Assembly (NCBI RefSeq): GCF_029210385.1
Contig: NZ_JARGDQ010000002.1
Coordinates: forward strand, 62,001-126,000
From: Desulfurivibrio dismutans
GTDB lineage: Bacteria > Desulfobacterota > Desulfobulbia > Desulfobulbales > Desulfurivibrionaceae
Direction of reading: 5' to 3'
Length of the DNA stretch: 64,000 bases
Made by a program: the position numbers and the translations under genes. This document shows, piece by piece, positions 1 to 7,698 of the stretch. The notes under the pieces were generated by a model that was not told the DNA's origin, did no database searches, and saw nothing but the letters and a program-made list of their open reading frames with translations. Position 1 is the first letter of the stretch, and every line of letters starts with the position of its first letter.

Positions 1-2
1 TC

Positions 3-539
3 CGGTTACAAAAAAGCGTTAAAGAATCATTTATAATTGACAAATTTGAATTCAAGGATGCTGTGGTTATTTTGGTTGAGGATCATGAACATAACGGCAG
101 TGTTAATATCATACCGTCGACTTTTGTCAAAGAAGATGGATTATGGAGGTTAACAAATAAATATTCTGCCGACCAAGATCTCCATAAATATTTTTATTAT
201 ATCCCCCCGCTTTTCTACGGCAAGGGGGGGCGCCCAACCGATGTGAACAAGTTTCTAGGCTACGCCCAGCCCACCGAGGCTCGAACCGAACTTGCTCCCG
301 GAGCGAACAGCTATACTGTTCACGTTTATTATGGCCGAACTGTCGATCCGGCCACTTTTTCGGCGGAACTGAACCGGGAGGATATCAGCGCCCTGTTCTC
401 TCCCGAGCCCTTCACCGACGAGGAGCTGGAAATTCCTCTCCAGCCGGGCCGCAACACCCTGGTGCTGTCCATCGAAGGGGGTCGCAATGATGGCAAAACG
501 GCCCGGGATACCGATCGCCTGGTCTTTATCGTGCCGTGA
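3..539 (+). CDS. Hypothetical protein, C-terminal part (5' end outside window)
   Basis: The reading frame is already open at the first base of the window and continues to a stop at 539, so this is the last ~178 residues of a longer protein; the GTG at 63 is internal to the open frame. The visible part has no recognisable catalytic motif. The last ~100 residues read like a beta-rich extracellular domain (FSAELNREDIS, then LQPGRNTLVLSIEG), reminiscent of Ig-like or bacterial surface domains. The first 220 bases are more AT-rich than what follows. Function unknown; only the frame and stop are certain. Confidence 0.6.
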   Translation, partial: RLQKSVKESFIIDKFEFKDAVVILVEDHEHNGSVNIIPSTFVKEDGLWRLTNKYSADQDLHKYFYYIPPLFYGKGGRPTDVNKFLGYAQPTEARTELAPGANSYTVHVYYGRTVDPATFSAELNREDISALFSPEPFTDEELEIPLQPGRNTLVLSIEGGRNDGKTARDTDRLVFIVP

Positions 540-593
540 CACACGGAGATACTCTATATTGGGGTGGCTACGAAAGCCCCGGTTGGCGCAAAA

Positions 594-640
594 CTCTTAA
601 TATGGTATGGTGCAAAAAACTTAACAAACCATATTAAGAG
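594..640. promoter_or_regulatory. Perfect 13-bp inverted repeat upstream of the Fic gene
   Basis: CTCTTAATATGGT (594-606) is repeated as its exact reverse complement at 628-640, with 21 bases between the arms. The right arm ends 3 bases before the possible GTG start and 12 before the ATG start of the Fic gene. The position suits an operator or an mRNA hairpin that controls Fic synthesis. The regulator is not identified. Confidence 0.6.
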
Positions 641-652
641 CTGGTGGCGCCA

Positions 653-1600
653 ATGCCGTATTTGGACTCAAAAGCAACAAACCGTCTGGACGAGAAATTA
701 TCCCTGTTGAATTCCTGTCGACCTTTCCCCGAGGCGGCGGTTAGAAAGCTTAAGGAGCAGTTCGGCTTGGAAATGACTTACAACTCCAACGCCATCGAGG
801 GGAACAGCCTTACACTCAAGGAAACCTTTCTGGTCATAAGCGAAGGTCTGACCATCAAAGGTAAGCCACTCAAGGACCATCTTGAGGCGAAAAGTCACAC
901 TGAAGCCCTGGAGTATTTATACGAATTAGTGGCCAAGGGCCGGGGCATCACGTTCTCGGAGCGCCTGATCAGGGAGTTCAATCAGATTGTGATGCGCGAT
1001 CTCGATAAAGAATGGTCCGGCCGGTACCGGAACAGCAACGTAATCATCGGCGGGGCCGATCATCAGCCGCCCGAAGCAATGGAGGTTCCCCGGTTGATGC
1101 GGGAACTGGTCGCTTGGGTACGGCGAAACAGGATGGTTCTGCACCCGGTTGAGCTGGCGGCCTTGTTGCACCACCGGCTTGCCCACATTCATCCTTTTTT
1201 TGACGGCAACGGCCGGACCTCCAGGCTGGTCATGAATGTTGTCTTGATGCAGGCCGGTTTTCCATTGGTGGTTATCCTGAAAACCGATCGAAAAAAATAC
1301 TACCGGACCCTGGCCGAGGCCGACCGGGATAATCATGGCCCCTTCGTACGCTTCATTGCCCAGGCGGTTTTTCGGTCACTCGATATCTATCTTAAAGTGC
1401 TCACCCCGGCCCGGAAGGCCGGGGAACGTTTCATCCCTTTAGCCGAGCTTGCCAAGCTCTCACCGTTTTCTCCCAAGTATCTCAATCTGTTGGCCCGCAC
1501 CGGCAAGCTTGAAGCCCATAAAGAGAGGCGCAACTGGTTGTCGTCGGAAGAGGCGCTCAAAAGGTATCTGGACAGCAGGGAGAGAAAGAGAAGAAGCTAA
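653..1600 (+). CDS. Fic family protein (predicted AMPylase or related transferase)
   Basis: Fic enzymes move a nucleotide monophosphate, usually AMP, onto target-protein hydroxyls. The full catalytic motif HPFFDGNGRTSR lies near residue 180, with catalytic His and the anion-binding GNGR. An N-terminal SNAIEGN around residue 45-50 fits the [ST]xxxE[GN] auto-inhibitory helix of class II Fic proteins, so activity is expected to be self-limited. After the Fic fold, roughly residues 240-310 look like a small helix-turn-helix domain (LAELAKLSPFSPKYLNLLAR), common in stand-alone bacterial Fic proteins. ATG at 653 was chosen; GTG at 644, in frame, is the alternative, and neither has a convincing Shine-Dalgarno site. 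The gene is alone, with no antitoxin gene beside it. Confidence 0.85.
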   Translation: MPYLDSKATNRLDEKLSLLNSCRPFPEAAVRKLKEQFGLEMTYNSNAIEGNSLTLKETFLVISEGLTIKGKPLKDHLEAKSHTEALEYLYELVAKGRGITFSERLIREFNQIVMRDLDKEWSGRYRNSNVIIGGADHQPPEAMEVPRLMRELVAWVRRNRMVLHPVELAALLHHRLAHIHPFFDGNGRTSRLVMNVVLMQAGFPLVVILKTDRKKYYRTLAEADRDNHGPFVRFIAQAVFRSLDIYLKVLTPARKAGERFIPLAELAKLSPFSPKYLNLLARTGKLEAHKERRNWLSSEEALKRYLDSRERKRRS

Positions 1601-1687
1601 AGTTGCGCTCCGGGCTTCGGCGATTTGGCGGCAGCGACCAATCGGCAGGCTTGACGGTTACCGCCGGAACCGCTACGCTTAGTTGCC

Positions 1688-3478
1688 ATGGAGCCCAGAA
1701 TCTTCACCGCCAAATACCTGCTCAAGACCAACCCCTATTTCTTTGCGGTGCTCCGTGAGGCCCAGGATCTGGAAAGCGCGCGCGGGCGTTTGCTGCAACT
1801 GGTTGACCGGTGTGAAGCCCGCAGCGGCGGCAAAGAACTGGGGCAGGGGCAGGACGCCGGCATCCGGGCCCGCGTCCGCGACTGCGCTGGCGTCCTGCGT
1901 TCGATGATCAAACCGGACGCGGAGGAAGCGGCGGGATTCAGTGTGGCGCAAGCCCTGTGGGATATCGCCCGCCATCAGCCCCGGCCGGAACTGACCCCGG
2001 CCTTTTATGCCGAAATTTTTTATCTCTGCAAAGGGCTGGAGGGGCAAGGACCGCGCCGGGCGCTGGATTCCATCCATCTCACCGCCATCGAGGCCAGCGG
2101 CCGCCCCGCCGCCCGCATCCGCTCCCGCCAACTGGACGATCTTTGGAGCGAGGTGGACCGCTACATGGAATCCTACCCCCTGGGGATGAACGAAGCGGCG
2201 GTGGCCCGGCGCCAGGGCCGCCGGGATAAGATCATCAAGGAACTGGGGGCCGATCTTGACTCCTGGCATGACTGGCGCTGGCAGATCCGCCATATCGTGC
2301 GGGAGCTTGAACCCCTGGAAAAACTGGTCAGGCTGAGCGAGACCGAACGGGAAGCGGTGGCGCTGGCCCGCAAGCACCGGTTGCCGTTTGGCATCACCCC
2401 CTATTACCTGAGCCTGATGGATGACGACCCGGGCGGTCGGGACGCCTCCATCCGGGCCCAGGTGCTGCCGCCCATGAGCTATGTGCAGGGGGTGCTGGCC
2501 GCCAAAGACCCATCCTGCCTAGATTTCATGGGTGAAGAGGACACCTCGCCCTTTGACCTGATCACCCGCCGCTACCCCGCCATCTGCATCTTGAAACCCT
2601 ACAACACCTGCCCCCAGATCTGCGTTTACTGCCAGCGCAACTGGGAAATCGACGAGGTGATGGCCCCGGGAGCCTTTGCCGGCATGGACAAAATCAAGGC
2701 GGCCATCGGCTGGATCCACGATCACCCGGCCATCCACGAGGTGCTGATCACCGGCGGCGACCCCCTGGCCATGGGCAACGAAACCCTGGCGGCGATCCTT
2801 GACCAGGTGGCGGCGATCCCCACCGTGGAGCGGATCCGGCTCGGCACCCGGACCCTGGTCACCATGCCCATGCGCTTCACCGAGGAGCTTATGGAGCTGA
2901 TCGCCCGCCATCACCAGCCCGGCCGGCGGGAGACGGCGGTGGTAACCCATATCCAGCACCCATATGAGATCACCCCGGAAATGGTGGAAGCGGTCAACCG
3001 CCTGCGGCAGCATGGAATTCCGGTCTACAACCAGCTGGTTTACACCTTTTTCATCTCCCGCCGCTTCGAGGCCGCCTGCCTGCGCCGCCAGCTGCGTTTA
3101 AGCGGTATCGACCCCTATTACACCTTCAACACCAAAGGCAAGGACGAGACCATCGGCTACCGGGTGCCCATCGCCCGGCTGATCCAGGAGCAGGAAGAGG
3201 AGGCCCGTTTGCTGCCGGGCCTGGGCCGCACCGACGAGGCGGTGTTCAACGTGCCGCGCCAGGGCAAGTGTTATCTAAGAGCCCGGGAATACCGCAACCT
3301 GCTGGCCATCAAACCCGACGGCGCCCGGGTGTACGAGTTTCTCTCCTGGGAAAAAAAGGTCTCCCAGCACACCTCCACCTATCTCAACGAAGACGTGCCG
3401 ATTCTCGATTACCTGGAGCGGCTGAAAAACATCGGTGAGAGCATCTCGGACTACGAATCCATCTGGTATTACTACTAG
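1688..3478 (+). CDS. KamA-family (lysine 2,3-aminomutase-like) radical SAM protein
   Basis: A 596-residue radical SAM protein. The 4Fe-4S/SAM motif CPQICVYC (CxxxCxxC) lies near residue 315, followed by LITGGDPLAM, typical of the lysine 2,3-aminomutase family, which moves amino groups using PLP and a 5'-deoxyadenosyl radical. VPRQGKCYL near residue 525 may hold the PLP lysine, in place of the glycine-rich motif of classical enzymes. About 230 residues of alpha-helical, charged sequence precede the radical SAM core; classical aminomutases are around 420 residues and lack this. The substrate cannot be told from sequence. The gene stands alone and is followed directly by a palindromic element. 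Confidence 0.85.
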   Translation: MEPRIFTAKYLLKTNPYFFAVLREAQDLESARGRLLQLVDRCEARSGGKELGQGQDAGIRARVRDCAGVLRSMIKPDAEEAAGFSVAQALWDIARHQPRPELTPAFYAEIFYLCKGLEGQGPRRALDSIHLTAIEASGRPAARIRSRQLDDLWSEVDRYMESYPLGMNEAAVARRQGRRDKIIKELGADLDSWHDWRWQIRHIVRELEPLEKLVRLSETEREAVALARKHRLPFGITPYYLSLMDDDPGGRDASIRAQVLPPMSYVQGVLAAKDPSCLDFMGEEDTSPFDLITRRYPAICILKPYNTCPQICVYCQRNWEIDEVMAPGAFAGMDKIKAAIGWIHDHPAIHEVLITGGDPLAMGNETLAAILDQVAAIPTVERIRLGTRTLVTMPMRFTEELMELIARHHQPGRRETAVVTHIQHPYEITPEMVEAVNRLRQHGIPVYNQLVYTFFISRRFEAACLRRQLRLSGIDPYYTFNTKGKDETIGYRVPIARLIQEQEEEARLLPGLGRTDEAVFNVPRQGKCYLRAREYRNLLAIKPDGARVYEFLSWEKKVSQHTSTYLNEDVPILDYLERLKNIGESISDYESIWYYY

Positions 3479-3479
3479 G

Positions 3480-3586
3480 AAAAAGTGCGCCAGCACCGCA
3501 TCTTGCGGGCGATCAGTCCCGGCGATATAGCGCTGCTATAATCGCCGGGACTGCTTGCCCCAACCTGCGGCACTGGCGCACTTTTT
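3480..3586. repeat. REP-like palindromic element, copy A
   Basis: Nested inverted repeat between the convergent genes for the KamA-like protein and bioD. Outer arms are AAAAAGTGCGCCAG and its exact complement (3480-3493 and 3573-3586); inner arms are AGTCCCGGCGAT and its complement (3515-3526 and 3541-3552) around an ATAGCGCTGCTAT core. Copies B (21868-21974) and C (32604-32710), read on the minus strand, share the motifs CAGCACCGCA, GCGATC and GCTTGC in the same order. The outer T-run could also end transcription from either side. Confidence 0.75.
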
Positions 3587-3624
3587 CCGCGATGCTTGCT
3601 GGTTTTTGCTTACTGAATTTTTAC

Positions 3625-4398
3625 TTAATGGCAGAGCAGCGCTTGGGATATTTTTTCGCCGATGGGGGTGAAGGCGGTTCGGGCGCTGGGGTGATCTGGG
3701 CAACGGGGCAGGCGGCCGAGGATGGTGGTTTGGCCCAGTTCGGCGATGGTGCGCCGGTTGTCGTTGACGATGACCTCCGGCGGGCTTGTTTCCTCGTCGC
3801 TGAACACCAGGCCCGCTACAGGGATATCGCGGCGGCGCAGGGCCTCCAGGGTCAGCAGGCTGTGGTTGATGGTGCCCAGGCCGCTGCGGGCCACCAGCAG
3901 GGTGGGCAGTTTGAGTTCGGCCACCAGGTCGATGAGCAGCAACTGCCGGGTTAGAGGCACCAGCATCCCCCCCACTCCTTCCACCACCAGCACCTCATGG
4001 GCCGCCCGGGCCTCTGTAAACAAGGACAGCAGACGGGCCGGGTCAATTTCCCGGCCTTCCTGATCTGCTGCCAGGTGGGGCGAGGCGGGCAGGCTGAAAC
4101 GATAAGGCACCGCCAGCTCCAGGTCGAGACCGGTCAAAATACTTGGTCCTGGCACGACTTTGGTGATCCCATGAAGATCCGGGTCGGCACCGCCCGGCCG
4201 GGGAGGCTCACCGGTCAGGGCCTGCACCGTTGCCAGGTCTTCGGGCAGTTCCTCCTCACAGCCGGTGGCGGCCCATTTCTGGTAGCCGGCGTCAATGCCC
4301 CGGCGGCGGAGAAAATCCACCAGCAGGCCGCTGATCAGGGTCTTGCCGACGCCGGTGTCGGTGGCACCGACAAAGATCGCTCGGGGTAACTTTTTCAT
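3625..4398 (-). CDS. bioD: ATP-dependent dethiobiotin synthetase BioD
   Basis: BioD closes the ureido ring of dethiobiotin from 7,8-diaminopelargonate, CO2 and ATP, the penultimate step of biotin synthesis. The P-loop GATDTGVGKT is at residues 11-20, as in BioD, and VVEGVGGMLVPLT carries the family's second conserved segment. At 257 residues it is slightly longer than the typical ~225-240. It follows the BioH-BioC fusion gene by 6 bases on the same strand, so the two are surely co-transcribed. Other biotin genes (bioF, bioA, bioB) are not in the window. Confidence 0.93.
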   Translation of the reverse strand: MKKLPRAIFVGATDTGVGKTLISGLLVDFLRRRGIDAGYQKWAATGCEEELPEDLATVQALTGEPPRPGGADPDLHGITKVVPGPSILTGLDLELAVPYRFSLPASPHLAADQEGREIDPARLLSLFTEARAAHEVLVVEGVGGMLVPLTRQLLLIDLVAELKLPTLLVARSGLGTINHSLLTLEALRRRDIPVAGLVFSDEETSPPEVIVNDNRRTIAELGQTTILGRLPRCPDHPSARTAFTPIGEKISQALLCH

Positions 4399-4404
4399 GG
4401 GGGT

Positions 4405-5913
4405 TTACTCCTTTTGGGCCTGCACCAGGAAAACCTGGAAGCTGATCCGGTAACCGTGGGGTTGGCCGGCAAACCAGCGGCTCAACTCGCGGTAGTGCCG
4501 GGTGGTAAAAGCGGCGGTATCGGCCGGGCGGCCGGGACCACCGGTGCCGGTGTAACGAAAGTGTCGCAGCAACTCGCCGAGATCGGAAAAGCGGCGGTTT
4601 AAAAAATATTCCTCCACGGTGGCGGCGGGGAACACCGCCGTCACCATGGCCTGCAGTTGCTGATAATCGACAAAGTTGCGGGCCGCCACCCGGAGCCCAC
4701 CGCCGGAGACCGCCCGCAACCCGGCGTCCAGTTCCGGCATGGACCGGCGCCCGAAAATGGTGGTCAGCAGCCGTCCGCCGGGCTGCAGGCCGGCCTGGAT
4801 GGCGGTCAGGGAGCGGGGCAGGTCGCTGAACCACTGGAGGGTGGCGTTGGCGGTGACCAGGTCGAAAGCGGCACGGTTGGCGGCCAGAAACTCCTCCCCT
4901 TCCCGGCACAGCAGTTCCAGACGGGGCGAGTTGAGGCATTTCTCCCGGGTCTGCCGCAGCATGGCTTCGGAGAAATCAAGGGCTGTGATGTGAGCGTGCG
5001 GGAAATTATCGAGCAGCCGCCGGGTCCAGTTGCCGGTGCCGCAACCCAGTTCCAGTACCGCCCGCGCGGCCGGGTCCGGCGGCAGCCGCTCGGCCAGCAG
5101 GGCCAGGGTACGCCCCTGGACATCGGCATGGGCATCGTAGGTGGCGGCGGCCCGGCTGAAACGCCGACGGATGCCTTCCTTGGCATTATCATCCGTCCTC
5201 CGTCCTCTATCCTCTGTCTTCGATCTTCCGTCTCCCGTCTTCTGCTCCAGAAAAATCGCATGCCCGCCATGTTCCAGCAGCCGCTCCTCGGCGCCGGGCC
5301 AGCGCAGGCGCTGTTCCACCGGGGCGATCACATCCCGGCGGCCATGGACGGCCACAACCCGGCAGCCGGCCGGCAGTCCTTCAGGAGCGGGCATCGGGGC
5401 GGCCAGCAGTGCCAGCCCGTGCGCCAGCACCTCCGGCGCCCGCTCGGCCGCCGCCAGGCACTCTTCCTCCAGTTCCCGCTGAAAACGGCGGTACGCCGCA
5501 CGATAGCCCAGGAAGCATTTACGGTAAAAGGAGCGCAGGAAATCTTGTGGTTGCCGCGCCAACTCGGCCCGGATGTCGGCCAGTTCGCCGGCGGGCCAGG
5601 CGGCGCGTACCGCCAGCAGATGCACCGCCGTCACCCGGCCGGGATAAAGCCGGGCCAGTTCCAGGGCGCAACGCCCCCCCAACGACCAGCCGATGATTTC
5701 ACACTGCTCGATGCCTTGTCGATCCAGCCAGGCGCCGAACCCCGCCGCCAGGGCATCGGGGTCAAGCACCCCCCCGGCAACCGGACAAAAAGCCGGATCT
5801 TCGCCACCCAGGATGCCCACCCGGCCGGTAAATCCCCAGCCGGGAAGAAAAACTACGGGACGCCGGGAATCATCTCGAGAGGGAGGGTAACTATCGGTGA
5901 TCACTGTGGCCAT
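4405..5913 (-). CDS. BioH-like hydrolase fused to BioC malonyl-ACP O-methyltransferase
   Basis: Two biotin-precursor activities appear joined in 502 residues. Residues 1-224 are an alpha/beta hydrolase with nucleophile Ser77 in GWSLGG, Asp194 in HGRRDVIAP and His218 in EHGGHAIF, a BioH/BioG-type triad that would release pimeloyl-ACP from its methyl ester. Residues ~244-502 are a SAM methyltransferase (LELGCGTGNW at 287-296) of BioC type, which methylates malonyl-ACP to start the pathway. The linker (about 225-243) is hydrophilic and is encoded by seven copies of a heptanucleotide repeat. bioD follows 6 bases downstream. The start has no strong ribosome site but is the first Met of the hydrolase domain. 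BioG-BioC fusions are known; the repeat-encoded linker is unusual. Confidence 0.85.
   Translation of the reverse strand: MATVITDSYPPSRDDSRRPVVFLPGWGFTGRVGILGGEDPAFCPVAGGVLDPDALAAGFGAWLDRQGIEQCEIIGWSLGGRCALELARLYPGRVTAVHLLAVRAAWPAGELADIRAELARQPQDFLRSFYRKCFLGYRAAYRRFQRELEEECLAAAERAPEVLAHGLALLAAPMPAPEGLPAGCRVVAVHGRRDVIAPVEQRLRWPGAEERLLEHGGHAIFLEQKTGDGRSKTEDRGRRTDDNAKEGIRRRFSRAAATYDAHADVQGRTLALLAERLPPDPAARAVLELGCGTGNWTRRLLDNFPHAHITALDFSEAMLRQTREKCLNSPRLELLCREGEEFLAANRAAFDLVTANATLQWFSDLPRSLTAIQAGLQPGGRLLTTIFGRRSMPELDAGLRAVSGGGLRVAARNFVDYQQLQAMVTAVFPAATVEEYFLNRRFSDLGELLRHFRYTGTGGPGRPADTAAFTTRHYRELSRWFAGQPHGYRISFQVFLVQAQKE
5192..5240. repeat. Heptanucleotide tandem repeat, 7 units, inside the BioH-BioC gene
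   Basis: Seven consecutive 7-base units of the form TCCGTCC / TCTGTCT (plus strand) run from 5192 to 5240. On the coding strand they read as purine-rich units such as AGACGGA and GGACGGA. The tract encodes the inter-domain linker. Because 7 is not a multiple of 3, any gain or loss of one or two units would shift the frame and split the downstream BioC domain from the hydrolase. Confidence 0.85.
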
Positions 5914-6112
5914 TTCGGATTGATTGCCGACAAATCAGGGTTTGCCGGGCCGGATCCTGGTCGGCCCGGCAATGTTTGCCGTTGCTGGCGGTCAAAAGCG
6001 GGCAGTTTTCGGTGGCGGTGGCGACCACCATGGCGTCACCGGCCCGCAGCCCGCGCATTTCCGGCGTGATGTCTATATGGACTGGACATAATGTCTTCCG
6101 GCCACCAGGTTG
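5891..6112 (-). pseudogene. PIN-domain toxin remnant (C-terminal part)
   Basis: The minus-strand frame is open from 6112 to a stop at 5891 but has no start codon. It contains ITPEMRGLRAGDAMVVATA followed by TENCPLLTASNGKH, the usual last third of a VapC-like PIN-domain toxin, with the conserved acidic residue in GDAMV. The N-terminal two thirds are missing, and the frame runs on into the start of the BioH-BioC gene. It is the only recognisable content of the 369-base stretch between 5913 and 6283. No antitoxin gene is visible. Confidence 0.45.
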
Positions 6113-6282
6113 TCAACGATAAATATCCTCTCCGAGCCGGGTCAAGCGGGCTGGTTTACCAAAATTTTCGGGAGCCGATTTACTTTCGGCCGTGGCAAGC
6201 CCACAGTGTAACAGAAGCTTGGAGAGCCGCCGGCCTTTTGCCGGAGGAAGTTGATTCATCAACCAAAAGAGGAGAACCGACC

Positions 6283-6610
6283 ATGAGCACCCAAATCAAG
6301 TGGCACACCGAAATGAACGAAGCCCTGGAACTGGGACGGGAGACCGACAAACCTGTTCTGCTGGATTTCTTCAACCCCCAATGAATTGGCTGCCAACAGT
6401 ATGGATACAGTTACGTATCCCGAAAGCAAAGTGGCACAGTTCATCGAGAAAAACCTCGTTCCGCTGCGGATTCCCTCCGACAGCAAGCCTTACCCGGAAA
6501 AATTCAACATCAAATGGACACCGGCGCTGATCGTGCTGGGTCCGAATAGGGAGGAGCACCACATGGTTGAGCAGATGCCAGAGCCAACGGACGGACCAAT
6601 TTATGATTGA
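6283..6610 (+). pseudogene. Decayed thioredoxin-like gene with UGA at the first position of a CxxC motif (possible former selenoprotein)
   Basis: Starting at ATG 6283 behind AGAGGAG, the frame reads a thioredoxin-like N-terminus ending LLDFFNPQ, then TGA (6382-6384), then IGCQQ. In relatives the motif here is FNP-x-C-IGCQQMD, so the TGA takes the place of the first Cys of CxxC, the expected position for selenocysteine. One extra base (about 6400) shifts the frame. The family sequence then resumes in another frame as MDTVTYPESK, then WTPALIVLGP, and ends at 6610 with an abnormal, shortened C-terminus. A small hairpin follows the TGA (separate entry). As it stands the gene cannot give a full-length protein. 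A sequencing error could account for the shift but not for the altered tail. Confidence 0.65.
6403..6420 (+). promoter_or_regulatory. SECIS-like hairpin downstream of the in-frame UGA
   Basis: GGATAC (6403-6408) pairs perfectly with GTATCC (6415-6420) around the loop AGTTAC. The stem begins 18 bases after the TGA codon at 6382-6384 and the loop 24 bases after it. This is within the usual distance for a bacterial SECIS, and there is a G in the first two loop bases as the published consensus asks. A 6-bp stem can arise by chance, so this supports the selenocysteine reading only weakly. Confidence 0.4.
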
Positions 6611-6720
6611 CAACGGCTTGTTTTTCCGCTTTATTCTTCCGGGTTCAGGTTGGCCGCCACGGAGTGGCAATACCACGCCGCCCGACGGCCGGCCGCCGAA
6701 GTAAAACGGAAACTGTAGCC

Positions 6721-7698
6721 ATGCCCATAAAACCGCTGCTCAACCCTTTTTCGACGCCGCCCGGTGGGTTGCCACTCGGCCGGCGGCTGTTGCTGCTGCT
6801 GTTGCTGTTGCCGTTTTTTCTGTTGCCGGCGCAGCCCGGCGGGGCGGGGGCCGCCGCCCCGCTTTACGCCGCAGCCCATGCGGCAAACTCCCCGGCGTCC
6901 GAGACCCGTCCCCTGGTGCTGCGGCTCAGCGGCTGCTCGGTGAGCCGCACCGGCTACCTGGAACAGTTGAGCGCCGCCTTCACCCAACGCACCGGCATCC
7001 GGGTCTTGCTCAAGGGCGGCGGCTCCATGACCGGACTGCTCACCTTGGATGCCGAAGCCTCGGACCTGGCGGCCAGTTGCCTGCCCCCTTCGGCCGATCA
7101 CGTTCCCGCAAGCGTTCGCCTGGTACCGGTGGCCGGTGATGCCCTGGTTTTTGTCACCCACCGGGACAACCCGGTGGGTGATATCGGCCTGGAGCAGGTA
7201 CGGGAGATATTCCTGGGCCAGATCGACAACTGGCGTCAACTGGGCGGCCCCGACCGGCCGTTGGCGGTTTACCTGCAATACTCCCGCCATGGCGCCAGAG
7301 GCAGCGGCTTTGACAACCATGGCATCCCTTTCACCCTGCAGCAACAGGTGCTGGACGGCCGGCCCATCGCCGTGGCTCCGCAAGTCTTTTTTCCCCGCCC
7401 CTCGGGCGGCCTGGTTGAAGAAAGCGTGGCTCGCGACCCCGACGGCTTCACGGTCAGCGGCTTCACCTCGGCCCGTATTCGCCCCGGTCTGAAAATGCTG
7501 GCCATAGACGGCATCGCCGCCAGCAAGGAAAACATCAGCAGCGGCGCCTACCCCACCCAACTGCACCGCCACCTCTACCTGGGACTGGCTGACGACGCTG
7601 CCCCCGCCGCCCGCCGTTTTCTCGCATTCGCCCTTTCACCCGAAGGCCAGCAACTGATCTCCGGGCTCGGCGCCATCGCCCTACATGAACTGCCATGA
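6721..7698 (+). CDS. PstS-like periplasmic substrate-binding protein
   Basis: A 325-residue protein with a long leucine-rich signal sequence (about residues 20-45), then a type II periplasmic binding fold similar to PstS, the phosphate-binding protein of ABC importers. KGGGSMTGLLTL matches the anion-binding loop after the first strand, and DALVFVTHRDNPV is the conserved second-lobe entry. ATG at 6721 was chosen because it gives a normal signal peptide. No pst permease or ATPase gene follows; instead its stop overlaps the start of a sensor kinase (ATGA), so it may act as the ligand-sensing partner of that kinase rather than in transport. Confidence 0.75.
   Translation: MPIKPLLNPFSTPPGGLPLGRRLLLLLLLLPFFLLPAQPGGAGAAAPLYAAAHAANSPASETRPLVLRLSGCSVSRTGYLEQLSAAFTQRTGIRVLLKGGGSMTGLLTLDAEASDLAASCLPPSADHVPASVRLVPVAGDALVFVTHRDNPVGDIGLEQVREIFLGQIDNWRQLGGPDRPLAVYLQYSRHGARGSGFDNHGIPFTLQQQVLDGRPIAVAPQVFFPRPSGGLVEESVARDPDGFTVSGFTSARIRPGLKMLAIDGIAASKENISSGAYPTQLHRHLYLGLADDAAPAARRFLAFALSPEGQQLISGLGAIALHELP

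Noticed and set aside
4140-4165. TGGCACG match to a sigma-54 -24 element within bioD
   Set aside because: No GC at the required -12 distance, and it lies inside a coding region.
5192-5240. CRISPR-like tandem repeat
   Set aside because: Units are 7 bases with no spacers; it is a heptanucleotide microsatellite.
4657-6069. 470-codon plus-strand open frame opposite the BioH-BioC gene
   Set aside because: Shadow frame, low-complexity translation, and conflicts with clear hydrolase and methyltransferase motifs on the other strand.
6091-6384. 97-residue frame as an N-terminal extension of the thioredoxin-like remnant
   Set aside because: The first 64 residues have no family similarity, and the ATG at 6283 has its own good ribosome site.
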